Shown one piece after another: positions 17,960-26,055 of a stretch of DNA of 64,000 nt. The translations under genes and the position numbers were made by a program. The notes under the pieces were generated by a model. The model saw only the letters and a list, made by a program, of their open reading frames with translations. It was not told the origin of the DNA and did not search any database. Positions within the stretch are counted from its first letter, which is position 1. The number at the start of each line of letters is the position of its first letter. The DNA is from Acidobacteriota bacterium (lineage in GTDB: Bacteria > Acidobacteriota > Thermoanaerobaculia > UBA5066 > Gp7-AA6), in the NCBI GenBank assembly GCA_027307335.1, contig DAHUXD010000060.1:117347-181346 (forward strand), written 5' to 3'.

Positions 17960-18366
17960 CGGGGCGCGAAGACGTCGAGTCCGGCCGCCCGGGCTGCGGA
18001 CGCCAGCCGGAGATCGTAGGTGACGAAGTCGGTCAGCGAGGGCCCCATCGAAAGCGCGGTAGCGAGGTGGAGCGCGTCGAGGGTCCGGAGGGTCGGCGGC
18101 TCGAGCGCGCCCGCGGCGGCGAGAATGTCCTCGCTCAGCCGGAGGAGCGCGATGCGCGAGAGCACGTCCTCGGCGCGGCGTCTGCCGGCGATTCCGAGGG
18201 GGGAGCGCCCGACGCTCCGGAGGACTTCCACGCGGGCCAGAGCGCTCGAGACCCGCTCGGGACGCGCTGCGAGGAACCGTTCGAGCACGGAAGACTCGCG
18301 CTCCTCGGCCACGAGCTTCACGAGCGCGGACACGTCGAGATAGACGGTCCGGTCCTCCCCGCTCAC
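17956..18366 (-). CDS. vapC: VapC-type PIN-domain toxin ribonuclease
   Basis: This 136-residue PIN-domain protein has the expected four acidic positions: D11 (YLDVSALVK), E47 (ARVEVLR), D97 (TLDALHLATA) and D118 (TYDLRLA). VapC toxins cleave RNA (tRNA or rRNA) unless bound by antitoxin. GTG 18366 overlaps the antitoxin stop by 4 bp, and its own stop overlaps the MFS start by 4 bp. The RNA target cannot be told from sequence. Confidence 0.9.
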   Translation of the reverse strand: MSGEDRTVYLDVSALVKLVAEERESSVLERFLAARPERVSSALARVEVLRSVGRSPLGIAGRRRAEDVLSRIALLRLSEDILAAAGALEPPTLRTLDALHLATALSMGPSLTDFVTYDLRLASAARAAGLDVFAPR

Positions 18367-18653
18367 AGCCGCTCTTCGCGGAGCTCGTCGAGAATCTCGG
18401 AAAGGGGCTTCCCGTGCCGCCGCTTCAGCGGAGGTCCGAGGTCGCACAGGTCTCCGATCGGAGCGGTCGCGCGGCCGGACGCGATGAGCCGCGAGAGCAC
18501 CGAATCGCCGTCCGGCAGGGGGGCGAGGACGGCCACCGGCTGCCCGCGCTCGGTGACCTCGAGTGTCTGGCCCGCGCGCACACGGCGCAGGTACACGGAG
18601 AGGTTCTGCCGCAGCTCGCGGACGCCGACGCGATGGCTCGCGCGCCTCTTCAT
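18363..18653 (-). CDS. vapB: Phd/YefM-type antitoxin partner of VapC
   Basis: This 96-residue protein starts with the Phd/YefM signature VGVRELRQNLSVYLRRV followed by VTERGQPVAVLAPL, a DNA-binding domain. The C-terminal 45 residues (GKPLSEILDELREERL at the end) should wrap the toxin. Such antitoxins neutralise VapC and autorepress the operon. A 7-bp direct repeat, GTAGCAC, lies just upstream of the ATG and may be the operator. It is the first gene of the vapB-vapC-MFS unit. Confidence 0.88.
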   Translation of the reverse strand: MKRRASHRVGVRELRQNLSVYLRRVRAGQTLEVTERGQPVAVLAPLPDGDSVLSRLIASGRATAPIGDLCDLGPPLKRRHGKPLSEILDELREERL

Positions 18654-18670
18654 GTAGCACAGCGTAGCAC
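18654..18670 (-). promoter_or_regulatory. Direct repeat before vapB, possible autoregulatory operator
   Basis: GTAGCAC occurs at 18654-18660 and 18664-18670 (plus-strand reading), a 10-bp period that would place both copies on one face of the helix. It abuts the vapB start codon. The role as operator is inference from position. Confidence 0.35.
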
Positions 18671-18683
18671 ATCGGCGATCTGT

Positions 18684-18689
18684 TAGAGT
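18684..18689 (+). promoter_or_regulatory. Putative -10 box of the DUF72 gene
   Basis: TAGAGT ends 9 nt before the TTG start at 18699, with no Shine-Dalgarno sequence between. Confidence 0.35.
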
Positions 18690-18698
18690 CGGCGCGTC

Positions 18699-19394
18699 TT
18701 GCGCGTCCTCGCCGGCACGAGCGGCTTCTCGTACAAGGAGTGGAAGGGAAGCTTCTATCCCGAGGACCTGCCGTCTTCCCGCATGCTCGCGTACTACGCG
18801 GAGCGTCTGCCCGCGGTCGAGATCAACAACACGTTCTACAGGATGCCGAAGCCCGCGCTCCTCGAGAACTGGAGCAGCGAGGTGCCCGAGTCGTTCCGCT
18901 TCGTGCTCAAGGCGTCGCAGCGCATCACGCACTTCAAGCGGCTGAAGGAGGCGGGGGAGGACGCCGCGTACTTCTTCGGCGTCGCGGCCGTGCTCGGCGA
19001 GCGCCTCGGTCCCGCGCTTTTCCAGCTCCCGCCGAACCTGAAGAAGGACCTGCCGCGCCTCGCCGCGTTCCTGGACGTGCTGCCGCCCGACCGGCGGTGC
19101 GCGTTCGAGTTCCGTCACGCCTCCTGGTTCGAGGAGGACGTGTTCGAAACGCTGCGGGTAAAGGGCGCCGCGCTTTGCATCGCCGAGGACGAGGAGCTCG
19201 CGACGCCGCTCATTCCCACCGCGGACTGGGGCTACCTCCGTCTGCGGCGGCAGGACTACGACGATGCGGCGGTCGCGGCCTGGGCGGACAAGTTGCGCGG
19301 CCAAGCCTGGAGCGAGGCGTACGTCTTCTTCAAGCACGAGGATGCCGGCGCCGGGCCGCGCCTCGCCGCGCAGTTCCTGGCCGACCTCCGGTGA
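18699..19394 (+). CDS. DUF72 domain protein (YecE-like)
   Basis: This 231-residue protein shows the DUF72 hallmarks: an N-terminal GTSGFSYKEW, EINNTFYRMP, SFRFVLKAS and CAFEFRHASW. The family forms a TIM-like barrel; no function is established to my knowledge. TTG at 18699 fits the conserved N-terminus exactly. It overlaps the following methyltransferase start by 4 bp (GTGA), suggesting a two-gene unit. Confidence 0.88.
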   Translation: MRVLAGTSGFSYKEWKGSFYPEDLPSSRMLAYYAERLPAVEINNTFYRMPKPALLENWSSEVPESFRFVLKASQRITHFKRLKEAGEDAAYFFGVAAVLGERLGPALFQLPPNLKKDLPRLAAFLDVLPPDRRCAFEFRHASWFEEDVFETLRVKGAALCIAEDEELATPLIPTADWGYLRLRRQDYDDAAVAAWADKLRGQAWSEAYVFFKHEDAGAGPRLAAQFLADLR

Positions 19395-20002
19395 GACTCA
19401 ACGCGCTCGGGCGCGTGTCGATGAACAATCCCGTGCGCGCCTGCCTGCAGCGATACCTCATGGCGCGCTGGTTCGAGCGCCTCGGCGGGCGCGTTCCGGC
19501 CGGCGTCGGCCTCGAGATCGGATGCGGCCGCGGCGCGGCGCTCCGGCCCCTCCGGGAGCGCTTCGCATTGAGACGCATCGTCGGCCTCGACCTCGATCCG
19601 GTGATGCTCGGCCGTGCGCGGCGCCGCGGGCCCGGCGTGCCGCTGGTCCTCGCGGACGGGCTCCAGCTCCCCTTCGGCGACGGCGCGTTCGACGCCGTCT
19701 TCGATTTCGGCGCCATCCACTTCGTGGCGAACTGGGAATCCGCGCTCGATGAGGTGCGCCGGGTGCTGCGAGGCGGCGGCCGCTACTACTTCGAGTGGGT
19801 TACAGGCCGCTTCCTCCGGACGTTCTATCCGCTCGCCACGCAGGGCTTCGAACGGATGCGCGTGCCCACGCCGGACGCGTTGCTCGCGGCCCTCGAGCGC
19901 CGCGGGCTCGCGGTGGGAGACCGCGTGCTCCGGCCGCGTCTGGCGGCGGCGGCGACGTGGCTCGTCGGCGACGTGATCGGAGTGGGCCGAGTTACGCCCT
20001 GA
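19391..20002 (+). CDS. Class I SAM-dependent methyltransferase
   Basis: This 203-residue protein has the motif I glycine loop VGLEIGCGRG, an acidic end of strand 2 (VGLDLDP), and FDAVFDFGAIHF as motif post-II, typical of the Methyltransf_11 group. The substrate is unknown. GTG 19391 gives translational coupling with the DUF72 gene; ATG 19421 would remove 10 residues and is also possible. The 3' end overlaps ligD by 11 bp. Confidence 0.85.
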   Translation: MRLNALGRVSMNNPVRACLQRYLMARWFERLGGRVPAGVGLEIGCGRGAALRPLRERFALRRIVGLDLDPVMLGRARRRGPGVPLVLADGLQLPFGDGAFDAVFDFGAIHFVANWESALDEVRRVLRGGGRYYFEWVTGRFLRTFYPLATQGFERMRVPTPDALLAALERRGLAVGDRVLRPRLAAAATWLVGDVIGVGRVTP

Positions 20003-22511
20003 GCCGCTCCATCAGGCGCTCGAGCGCGCCGTGGATGTCGGGCTTCTCGGTCAGCACCGGCGCGAGCGGATCGGTCTTCAGCCGTTTCATGCGCGCGGGC
20101 AGCGTCTTCAGGGTGTAGTCCTTCGGGTCGAGCTTCGCGTTCACCTCGGACCACTTCAGGGGAGCCGAGCACGTGGCGCCCGGCACGGGCCGCGCCGAGA
20201 ACGGACCGGCGATCGTCTTGCCGTGGCCGTTCTGGAGGTAGTCGACGTAGACCTTGCCGCCTCGGGAGCCGACCATGCGCGCGGTCGTCGCGATCTTCCC
20301 GTGGTCCTTCTCGATCGCCCGCGCGAGGATCTCGCCGAGCGTCCGCGACTCCGCGTGCGTGCACTGGCCGCCGAGCGGCAGCAGGACGTGCAGTCCGGTC
20401 GCGCCGCTCGTCTTGATGAAGTTCGGCATGGCGATCTCGTCGCAGAGCGCGTGGATCGCCCGGGCGATCTCGACGACGTGCGAAAACGGCGCGCCCTTCG
20501 GGTCGAGGTCGAGGATGCACCAGTCCGGCCGCTCGGGCGCGGCCACGCGGCTCGCCCAGACGTGGAGCGGGATCGAGCCGAGATTGGCGACGTAGAGGAG
20601 CGTCTCGAGGTCGTCGCAGACGAAGTAGTCGATCTCGCGCTCGGCGTGTTCGCTCCAGATGCGCTCGAGCCGGATCCAGTCCGGCGCGAAGTGGGGCGCG
20701 TCCTTCTGGAAGAAGGACTTCCCGGCGATCCCGTCGGGGTAGCGCGTCATCACCACGGGCCGGTCCTTCAGGTACGGCAGGAGCCAGGGCGCGATCGCGC
20801 GGTAGTACTCGATGAGGTCGCCCTTCGTGTACCCCTCGTCCGGCCAGAAGACCTTCGACAGGTTCGAGAAGGGGACGGCCTTCTCCTCGGGCGGAAGCGT
20901 GGCCGGCGGCTCGGGCGAGGGAGCAGGCGGCTCGTCCGCGCCGGGCGCGTCGTCGCGGACGCACTCGTCCACGCGCTTGTCGTCGCGCACGCGCAGGAAC
21001 ACCGGATGGCGCAGGAGGCTCTCCCCCGTCCACTCCTTGTAGCGGACCTCGACGACGAGCTCCGGCTCGACCCACGCGTGGCCGCGGCCGGTCGGGACGG
21101 CGCCGCCGAACGCCGGCTTCGGACGCACGGCCTTCGCGAGCCGGGCGTGCAGCGCGTCGAGAAGCTTCCCGGAGAAACCGGTGCCGGCCCGGCCCGCGTA
21201 CACGAGCCCGCCGTCCCGGACGTGCGCGAGGTGGAGCGCGCCGAATCCCGAGCGCGCGCCCTCGGGCCTGGTGAAGCCGACGACCGCGAAGTCGCCCGTG
21301 CGGTCGAGCCTCACCTTGACCCAGTCGGCCGAGCGCGCGCCGCGGTACGGCGCGTCCGCCTTCTTGCCGACGACGCCCTCGAGGCCGAGCTCGCCGGCGG
21401 CGGCGAGCAGGTCCTCCCCCCGCTCCGCGACGTCGTCCGCGAAGCGCACGGGACCGGCGCGGGGGAGGAGCCGCCGCAGCAGGTCCTTGCGCGCGGACAG
21501 CGGCAGCGGCCGCAGGTCGAAGTCCTCGAAGCCGAGCAGGTCGAACGCGAAGTACGTGGCGGGCAGGTCGACCGCCGCGCGGTCGATGTCGCTCTTGCGC
21601 TGCAGGAGCGCTCGCTTCTGGAGCAGGCCGAAGCGGGGCTTCGACTGCGGGTCGAGCACGACGACTTCGCCGTCGAGGACGAAGCCGTCGTAGGGGAGCG
21701 CGCCGACGGCCCGCGCGATCTCGGGGAAGGTCGCCGTCGAGTCCATGCCGTGCCGGTACCGGAGCGCGGGCTTGCCGTCCTCGCGGCCCGCGAGCAGGCG
21801 GAATCCGTCGTATTTCAGCTCCCAGACCCAGCCCGGCCGCGTGAACGCCGCGTCGCGCGGCTCGGCGAGCATCAGCTTCACGTCGCGCACCGTCACCGGC
21901 CTCTTCGGCGCGCCGAGGCGCTCGAGCTCCTCGCGGATCGCGGCCGCGCGCGACGCCTTCGTCGCGAGGTCCTCGACGGTGAGCCCCGAGAAGATCGACT
22001 CCTGCGGGTAGACGGCCTCGGCCCCCTTCCGCGCCCAGCCGTCGCGCTCCTTGATGAGCAGCCATTCCTTGCCGGTCGTCTTGCCCTTCGTCTTCATCCG
22101 GACGAGGGTCCACTTCCCGCGGAGCTTGTAGCCCGAGAGCTCGAACAGCAGCTTGCCCTTCTTCATCCCCTCGTCGAGGTCGGCGAGCGGCGTCCACCGT
22201 CCCTGGTCCCACACGACGACCTCGCCGGCGCCGTAGTTCCCGTCGGGGATGACGCCCTCGAAGTCGGCGTACTCGACCGGGTGGTCCTCGACCTCGACCG
22301 CGAGGCGCTTCTCGGCGGGGTCGGGGGAGGGGCCCTGCGGGACGGCCCAGGACTTCAGGACCCCGTCCCACTCGAGGCGGAAGTCCCAGTGGAGGCGGGT
22401 GGCCGCATGTTTCTGAACCACGAAGAGATGCGGGCGGTCGGCGCTCGCCCTCCCGAACGGCTCGGGGGTGGTGTCCGCGGAGCGCTTCTGCCGGTATTTC
22501 TCGAGAGACAC
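19992..22511 (-). CDS. ligD: Non-homologous end-joining DNA ligase D (phosphoesterase-ligase-polymerase)
   Basis: This 839-residue multi-domain end-joining enzyme has a 3'-phosphoesterase domain at about 25-165 (HLFVVQKHAATRLHWDFRLE), an ATP-dependent ligase domain at about 210-535 with the nucleotidyl lysine K233 in ELKYDGFRLL, and a polymerase/primase domain from about 565 to the end (LSKVFWP..., ILDLDPKG). This is the same order as Pseudomonas-type LigD. It diverges from ku with 44 bp between starts, the usual pairing. GTG 22511 directly precedes the conserved start. Confidence 0.96.
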   Translation of the reverse strand: MSLEKYRQKRSADTTPEPFGRASADRPHLFVVQKHAATRLHWDFRLEWDGVLKSWAVPQGPSPDPAEKRLAVEVEDHPVEYADFEGVIPDGNYGAGEVVVWDQGRWTPLADLDEGMKKGKLLFELSGYKLRGKWTLVRMKTKGKTTGKEWLLIKERDGWARKGAEAVYPQESIFSGLTVEDLATKASRAAAIREELERLGAPKRPVTVRDVKLMLAEPRDAAFTRPGWVWELKYDGFRLLAGREDGKPALRYRHGMDSTATFPEIARAVGALPYDGFVLDGEVVVLDPQSKPRFGLLQKRALLQRKSDIDRAAVDLPATYFAFDLLGFEDFDLRPLPLSARKDLLRRLLPRAGPVRFADDVAERGEDLLAAAGELGLEGVVGKKADAPYRGARSADWVKVRLDRTGDFAVVGFTRPEGARSGFGALHLAHVRDGGLVYAGRAGTGFSGKLLDALHARLAKAVRPKPAFGGAVPTGRGHAWVEPELVVEVRYKEWTGESLLRHPVFLRVRDDKRVDECVRDDAPGADEPPAPSPEPPATLPPEEKAVPFSNLSKVFWPDEGYTKGDLIEYYRAIAPWLLPYLKDRPVVMTRYPDGIAGKSFFQKDAPHFAPDWIRLERIWSEHAEREIDYFVCDDLETLLYVANLGSIPLHVWASRVAAPERPDWCILDLDPKGAPFSHVVEIARAIHALCDEIAMPNFIKTSGATGLHVLLPLGGQCTHAESRTLGEILARAIEKDHGKIATTARMVGSRGGKVYVDYLQNGHGKTIAGPFSARPVPGATCSAPLKWSEVNAKLDPKDYTLKTLPARMKRLKTDPLAPVLTEKPDIHGALERLMERLRA

Positions 22512-22533
22512 GTCTGCCCGCCCGGGCGCATGT

Positions 22534-22539
22534 TACCCT
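22534..22539 (+). promoter_or_regulatory. Putative -10 box of ku
   Basis: TACCCT lies 16 nt before the ku ATG, within the 44-bp region shared with the divergent ligD promoter. Confidence 0.3.
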
Positions 22540-22555
22540 TGTCGGTCCTAAACCT

Positions 22556-23458
22556 ATGAGCGCACGACCCATAGCGGCAGGCACGATCTCGTTCGGTCTC
22601 GTCTCGATCCCGGTGAAGCTCTACGCGGCCTCGGACGCCTCGGCCGGCGTGTCCTTCAACATGCTCCACGCCAAGGACGCGGCGCGCCTGAAGCAGCAGT
22701 ACATCTGCACGAAGGACGGCGAGGTCGTGCCGCGCGACCAGATGGTCAAGGGGTTCGAGTTCACGAAGGACCGGTACGTCACTTTCACGCCCGAAGAGCT
22801 CAAAGCGCTCGAGGAACAGTCGACGCAGGCGATTGAGGTCGTCGAGTTCGTGCCGATCGAGAAGGTCGACCCGGTGTACTTCGACCGCTCTTACTACATC
22901 GGCCCGGACAAGGGCGGCGCCAAGGCGTACGCGCTCCTGTCGAAGGTCATGCAAGAGACCGGGCGCGTCGCGCTCGCCCGCTATGCCGCGCGCGGCAAGA
23001 TGTACCTCGTGATGCTGCGGCCGCTCGACAACGGCATCGTGATGCAGCAGCTCTACTACGCCGACGAGATCCGCCCGTTCGCCGACATCCCGGTCGAGAC
23101 CGCCGACGTCAGCTCGAAGGAGCTCGACCTCGCGAAGCTCCTGGTCGACCAGCGCGCGGCCGACACGTTCAAGCCGGAGACCTACGAGGACGACGTGAAG
23201 AAGCGCGTGCTCGGGCTCATCCAGAAGAAGGTCGAGGGGGAGGACATCTCGATCGCGCCGGCCGAGAGCGGCGGCGGCCAGATCATCGACCTGATGGAGG
23301 CGCTCAAGGCGAGCCTCGCGAAGAAGCCGGAGGCGGCGCCGGCGGCGAAGACGGCCTCGTCCGCGAAGAGACCGGCGGAAGAGACTTCGCGCAAGCCCGC
23401 CAAGCGGGCCCCGTCCCGCGTCGCGTCGATGCGGACCGAAGCGGCCGGGAAGGGCTGA
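22556..23458 (+). CDS. ku: Ku DNA-end-binding protein
   Basis: This bacterial Ku homodimer ring binds double-strand ends and recruits LigD. The 300-residue protein begins RPIAAGTISFGLVSIPVKL, the classical bacterial Ku start, and contains the core beta-barrel. The last 50 or so residues are a Lys/Ala-rich, probably disordered tail, seen in many bacterial Ku proteins. It is divergent from ligD, giving a complete minimal NHEJ system. Confidence 0.96.
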   Translation: MSARPIAAGTISFGLVSIPVKLYAASDASAGVSFNMLHAKDAARLKQQYICTKDGEVVPRDQMVKGFEFTKDRYVTFTPEELKALEEQSTQAIEVVEFVPIEKVDPVYFDRSYYIGPDKGGAKAYALLSKVMQETGRVALARYAARGKMYLVMLRPLDNGIVMQQLYYADEIRPFADIPVETADVSSKELDLAKLLVDQRAADTFKPETYEDDVKKRVLGLIQKKVEGEDISIAPAESGGGQIIDLMEALKASLAKKPEAAPAAKTASSAKRPAEETSRKPAKRAPSRVASMRTEAAGKG

Positions 23459-23479
23459 CGCCGCCCGGTCTTTCTCGGT

Positions 23480-23485
23480 TATCCT
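23480..23485 (+). promoter_or_regulatory. Putative -10 box of the MerR-TPR gene
   Basis: TATCCT ends 10 nt before the TTG start at 23496, with no Shine-Dalgarno sequence between. Confidence 0.35.
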
Positions 23486-23495
23486 CGAAGGCGGT

Positions 23496-24326
23496 TTGAA
23501 AGGCTACTCCACCCGCGAGGTCGCCAGGCTCCTGTCGATGTCCGAGGCCGACGTGCGCGGCTACGTCCGGGCGGGTTTTCTGGCCCCCGAGCGCGGCCCG
23601 AGGAAGGAGATGCGCTTCTCCTTCCAGGACCTCGTCTTCCTCCGCACCGCGGGAGGGCTCGCCGAGGCCGGCGTGAAGCCGCGGCGGATTCGACGCGCGC
23701 TCTCGAGCCTGCGCGGCCGGATGCCGGACGGGCGGCCGATGACCGCCGTGCGCATCGCCGTCGACGGCGACCGCATCGTGGTCGAGGAGGGCGACCGGCG
23801 CTGGCAGCCCGAGTCCGGCCAGATCCTCTTCGACTTCGGCGGCGCCGACCTCGCTCCGGAGGCCGTGCCGATCGTCCGCCGGGCGTTCCCCGACGCGCCG
23901 CGGGACGGGGCGGATTTCTCGGCGGACGACTGGTACCAGTGGGGCTGCGAGCTCGAGCGCGACGCCCCGGACGAGGCGATCGAGGCGTATCGCCGCGCGC
24001 TCGCCCTGGACGCCTCCCATGCCGACGCGCACGTCAACCTCGGCCGCCTCCTCCACGAGTCCGGGGACCCGGCGGGCGCCGCGCCGCATTACGAGGCGGC
24101 GCTCGCGGCGCGCGCGGACGACGGCACCGCGGCCTACAACCTGGGGGTCGCCTTCGAGGACCTGGGACAGCTGCCGGAGGCGTTGCTCGCCTACGAGAAG
24201 GCGACGCGCCTCGAGCCCGAGAACGCCGACGCCCACTTCAACGCCGCGACGCTCGCCGAGAAGCTCGGCCGCTCCGCCGAGGCGCTGCGGCACCTGCGCG
24301 AGTACCGGAAGCTGACGCGGCGATGA
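23496..24326 (+). CDS. MerR-type DNA-binding domain fused to TPR repeats
   Basis: This 276-residue protein has a MerR-like winged helix at residues about 1-70 (YSTREVARLLSMSEADVRGYVRAGFL), a linker, then at least three tetratricopeptide repeats at about 145-270 (DEAIEAYRRALALD, AAPHYEAALAAR, EALLAYEKATRLEP). It is probably a transcription regulator whose activity depends on protein contacts through the TPRs; no metal- or drug-binding domain of classical MerR proteins is present. It lies between ku and the metal-efflux operon, so it could control either. TTG 23496 matches the conserved N-terminus. Confidence 0.82.
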   Translation: MKGYSTREVARLLSMSEADVRGYVRAGFLAPERGPRKEMRFSFQDLVFLRTAGGLAEAGVKPRRIRRALSSLRGRMPDGRPMTAVRIAVDGDRIVVEEGDRRWQPESGQILFDFGGADLAPEAVPIVRRAFPDAPRDGADFSADDWYQWGCELERDAPDEAIEAYRRALALDASHADAHVNLGRLLHESGDPAGAAPHYEAALAARADDGTAAYNLGVAFEDLGQLPEALLAYEKATRLEPENADAHFNAATLAEKLGRSAEALRHLREYRKLTRR

Positions 24327-24343
24327 GCGGCCTTCTCGGCGGT

Positions 24344-24378
24344 TGATGCAGGCGCATCATCCCGCCCGATGAGATACT
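24344..24378 (+). promoter_or_regulatory. Palindrome and -10 box ahead of the metal-efflux operon
   Basis: TGATGCAGGCGCATCA at 24344-24359 is an inverted repeat with 6-bp arms. GATACT at 24373-24378 is a -10 box ending 8 nt before the ATG at 24387. The palindrome would overlap the -35 region, so it could be a repressor or activator site. The regulator is unknown. Confidence 0.4.
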
Positions 24379-24386
24379 GCGAAGAC

Positions 24387-24707
24387 ATGAGGCGCATTGC
24401 CGTCGTGATGGTCGCACTCGCGCTCCTCGCGGGGCCGTCGCTCGGGGCGTGCGCCGACTGCTGCCCGGCTGGCGACACACCCCTCTCGGTCTCGGCGGGT
24501 GCGTCCTGCTGTGGCGACTGCGGTTCTACCGTGACCCGGGCGCCCGAATCCGCCTCGATCGCGGCGGCACCCGACGCCGTTGCCCCGGCCGACGCGGTTC
24601 CGCTCGCCGTCGTCCCGCCCGTCCCCTCGCCGGGGCGCCTCGCTCGCCTCGATTCCCCATCCACCTTCTCGCCACCGCTCTCCTCCCCCCGCCCCCGGCG
24701 CCTCTGA
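24387..24707 (+). CDS. Small secreted Cys-rich protein heading the metal-efflux operon
   Basis: This 106-residue protein starts with a clear signal peptide (MRRIAVVMVALALLAGPSLG). The mature N-terminus has two cysteine clusters, CADCC and CCGDC, which could bind thiophilic metal, followed by a Pro/Ala-rich tail. ATG 24387 is preferred to ATG 24369 because the putative -10 box would lie inside the longer version. It precedes the TolC-like gene by 64 bp. I do not recognise a named family; the role as a periplasmic metal-binding peptide is inferred from cysteines and neighbours. Confidence 0.6.
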   Translation: MRRIAVVMVALALLAGPSLGACADCCPAGDTPLSVSAGASCCGDCGSTVTRAPESASIAAAPDAVAPADAVPLAVVPPVPSPGRLARLDSPSTFSPPLSSPRPRRL

Positions 24708-24771
24708 GACTCCGCCCCTCCTGAGTCGGGCGGCTCCGGGATGTTCCCGGGCCGAAACGGGGAGTCTCTTC

Positions 24772-26055
24772 ATGCGTCGGACATCGCTGGCATTGCTGTT
24801 CGCGTTCTTCCCGGCGATTGCGCGCGCCGGGGAGGATGACTGGAGGGGCCGGCTCGCGGCCGCCATCGAGCGGGCCGTGTCGCGGAACCCGGAGATCGCG
24901 GCCATGGAGTCCGGCATCGAGGCCGCGCGCCACCGGGTCGGTCAGTCGGCGGCGCTGCCCGACACGGAGCTCAACCTGGCGCTCAACGACTTTCCGGTCA
25001 CGGACTTCTCGCTCTCGCGCGACGAGATGACGACCGAGATGGTCGGGCTCCAGCAGACGTTCCCCGCCGCCGGCAAGAGGCCGGCCCGGCGCGCCGCCGC
25101 GGAGGCGGAGCTCTCCGGCGCCGAAGCCTCCCACGAGGGCCACCGTCTCCGGCTCGCCGCGGAAGTCGCCGACGTCTTCTTCACCCTGGGCGAGATCGAC
25201 GAGCGCATCGCCATCCTCGAGGCGAGCCGCGACCGTCTCCGCCGGGCGGCGGACTCGGTGGCCGAGCGGTACCGCGTGGGGAAGGGGGCGCTCGCGGACG
25301 TGCTCCGGGCGAATCTCGATGCCACCGCCGCCGAGGAGCGGACCGTCGCCCTGCGCGGCGAGCGCCGCGCGGCGGCCGCGCGCTGGAACTCCCTGCAGCT
25401 CCTCCCGCCCGCCGCGCCCGTCGAGGCCGTGACGCTGCCTCCCGGGGATCCGGCCCCCGGCTCGGAGTCCGACGTCGCGACGCGGGCCGAGGAGGAGAGT
25501 CCCGCGATCGCCACGGGTCGGGCCGACGTTCGGCGGGCGGAGGAGGAGCTCTCGCTCGCCCGCCTCGACGGCCGTCCCGACATCACCGCGTCCGCGTACT
25601 ACGCGCACCGCATCGACTTCGAATCGCTCGCGGGAGTGGGCGTCTCGCTCACGCTGCCGTTTCTCCAGGGCGGCCGGCTCTCGGAGCGGCGCGCGGAGAA
25701 GAGCGCGGAGCTCTCCGCCGCGCACGCGAATCTCGAGGCGGCGAAGAACACCATCCAGCGCGGCATCGCCGAGGCGTGGGCCGAGCTCGACCGGTCGATC
25801 GAGCAGGCGCGACTGTACCGGAGCTCGATCCTGCCGCAGGCCGAGACGAACGCGCGGGCGGCCGACGAGGCCTATCGCGTCGGCCAGGTGGATTTCCTGA
25901 CGTTCTCGCGCGCGGGGCTCGATCGCGACTCGTTCGCCGCCGAGCTCGTGATGCGGCGCGCGGCGGCGTGGCGCGCGCTCGCGGCGCTGCAGACCGCCTC
26001 GGGGCTGCCGGTCGTGCCGGGGACTCCGAAGGCCGGGGAGGGACACCATGAATAA
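24772..26055 (+). CDS. cusC: TolC/CusC-type outer-membrane efflux protein
   Basis: This 427-residue protein has a signal peptide (MRRTSLALLFAFFPAIARA) and the long-helix OEP repeats of the TolC family, with the GLQQTFPAAGKR motif frequent in metal-efflux members. It forms the outer-membrane channel of an RND tripartite pump. GGGGAG ends 8 nt before the ATG at 24772. It overlaps the next gene by 8 bp. The metal assignment comes from the downstream CusB/CusA-like genes. Confidence 0.88.
   Translation: MRRTSLALLFAFFPAIARAGEDDWRGRLAAAIERAVSRNPEIAAMESGIEAARHRVGQSAALPDTELNLALNDFPVTDFSLSRDEMTTEMVGLQQTFPAAGKRPARRAAAEAELSGAEASHEGHRLRLAAEVADVFFTLGEIDERIAILEASRDRLRRAADSVAERYRVGKGALADVLRANLDATAAEERTVALRGERRAAAARWNSLQLLPPAAPVEAVTLPPGDPAPGSESDVATRAEEESPAIATGRADVRRAEEELSLARLDGRPDITASAYYAHRIDFESLAGVGVSLTLPFLQGGRLSERRAEKSAELSAAHANLEAAKNTIQRGIAEAWAELDRSIEQARLYRSSILPQAETNARAADEAYRVGQVDFLTFSRAGLDRDSFAAELVMRRAAAWRALAALQTASGLPVVPGTPKAGEGHHE

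Noticed and set aside
24369..24386. Longer start (MRYCED...) for the Cys-rich peptide
   Set aside because: It would place the putative -10 box inside the coding sequence and add a charged stretch before a normal signal peptide.
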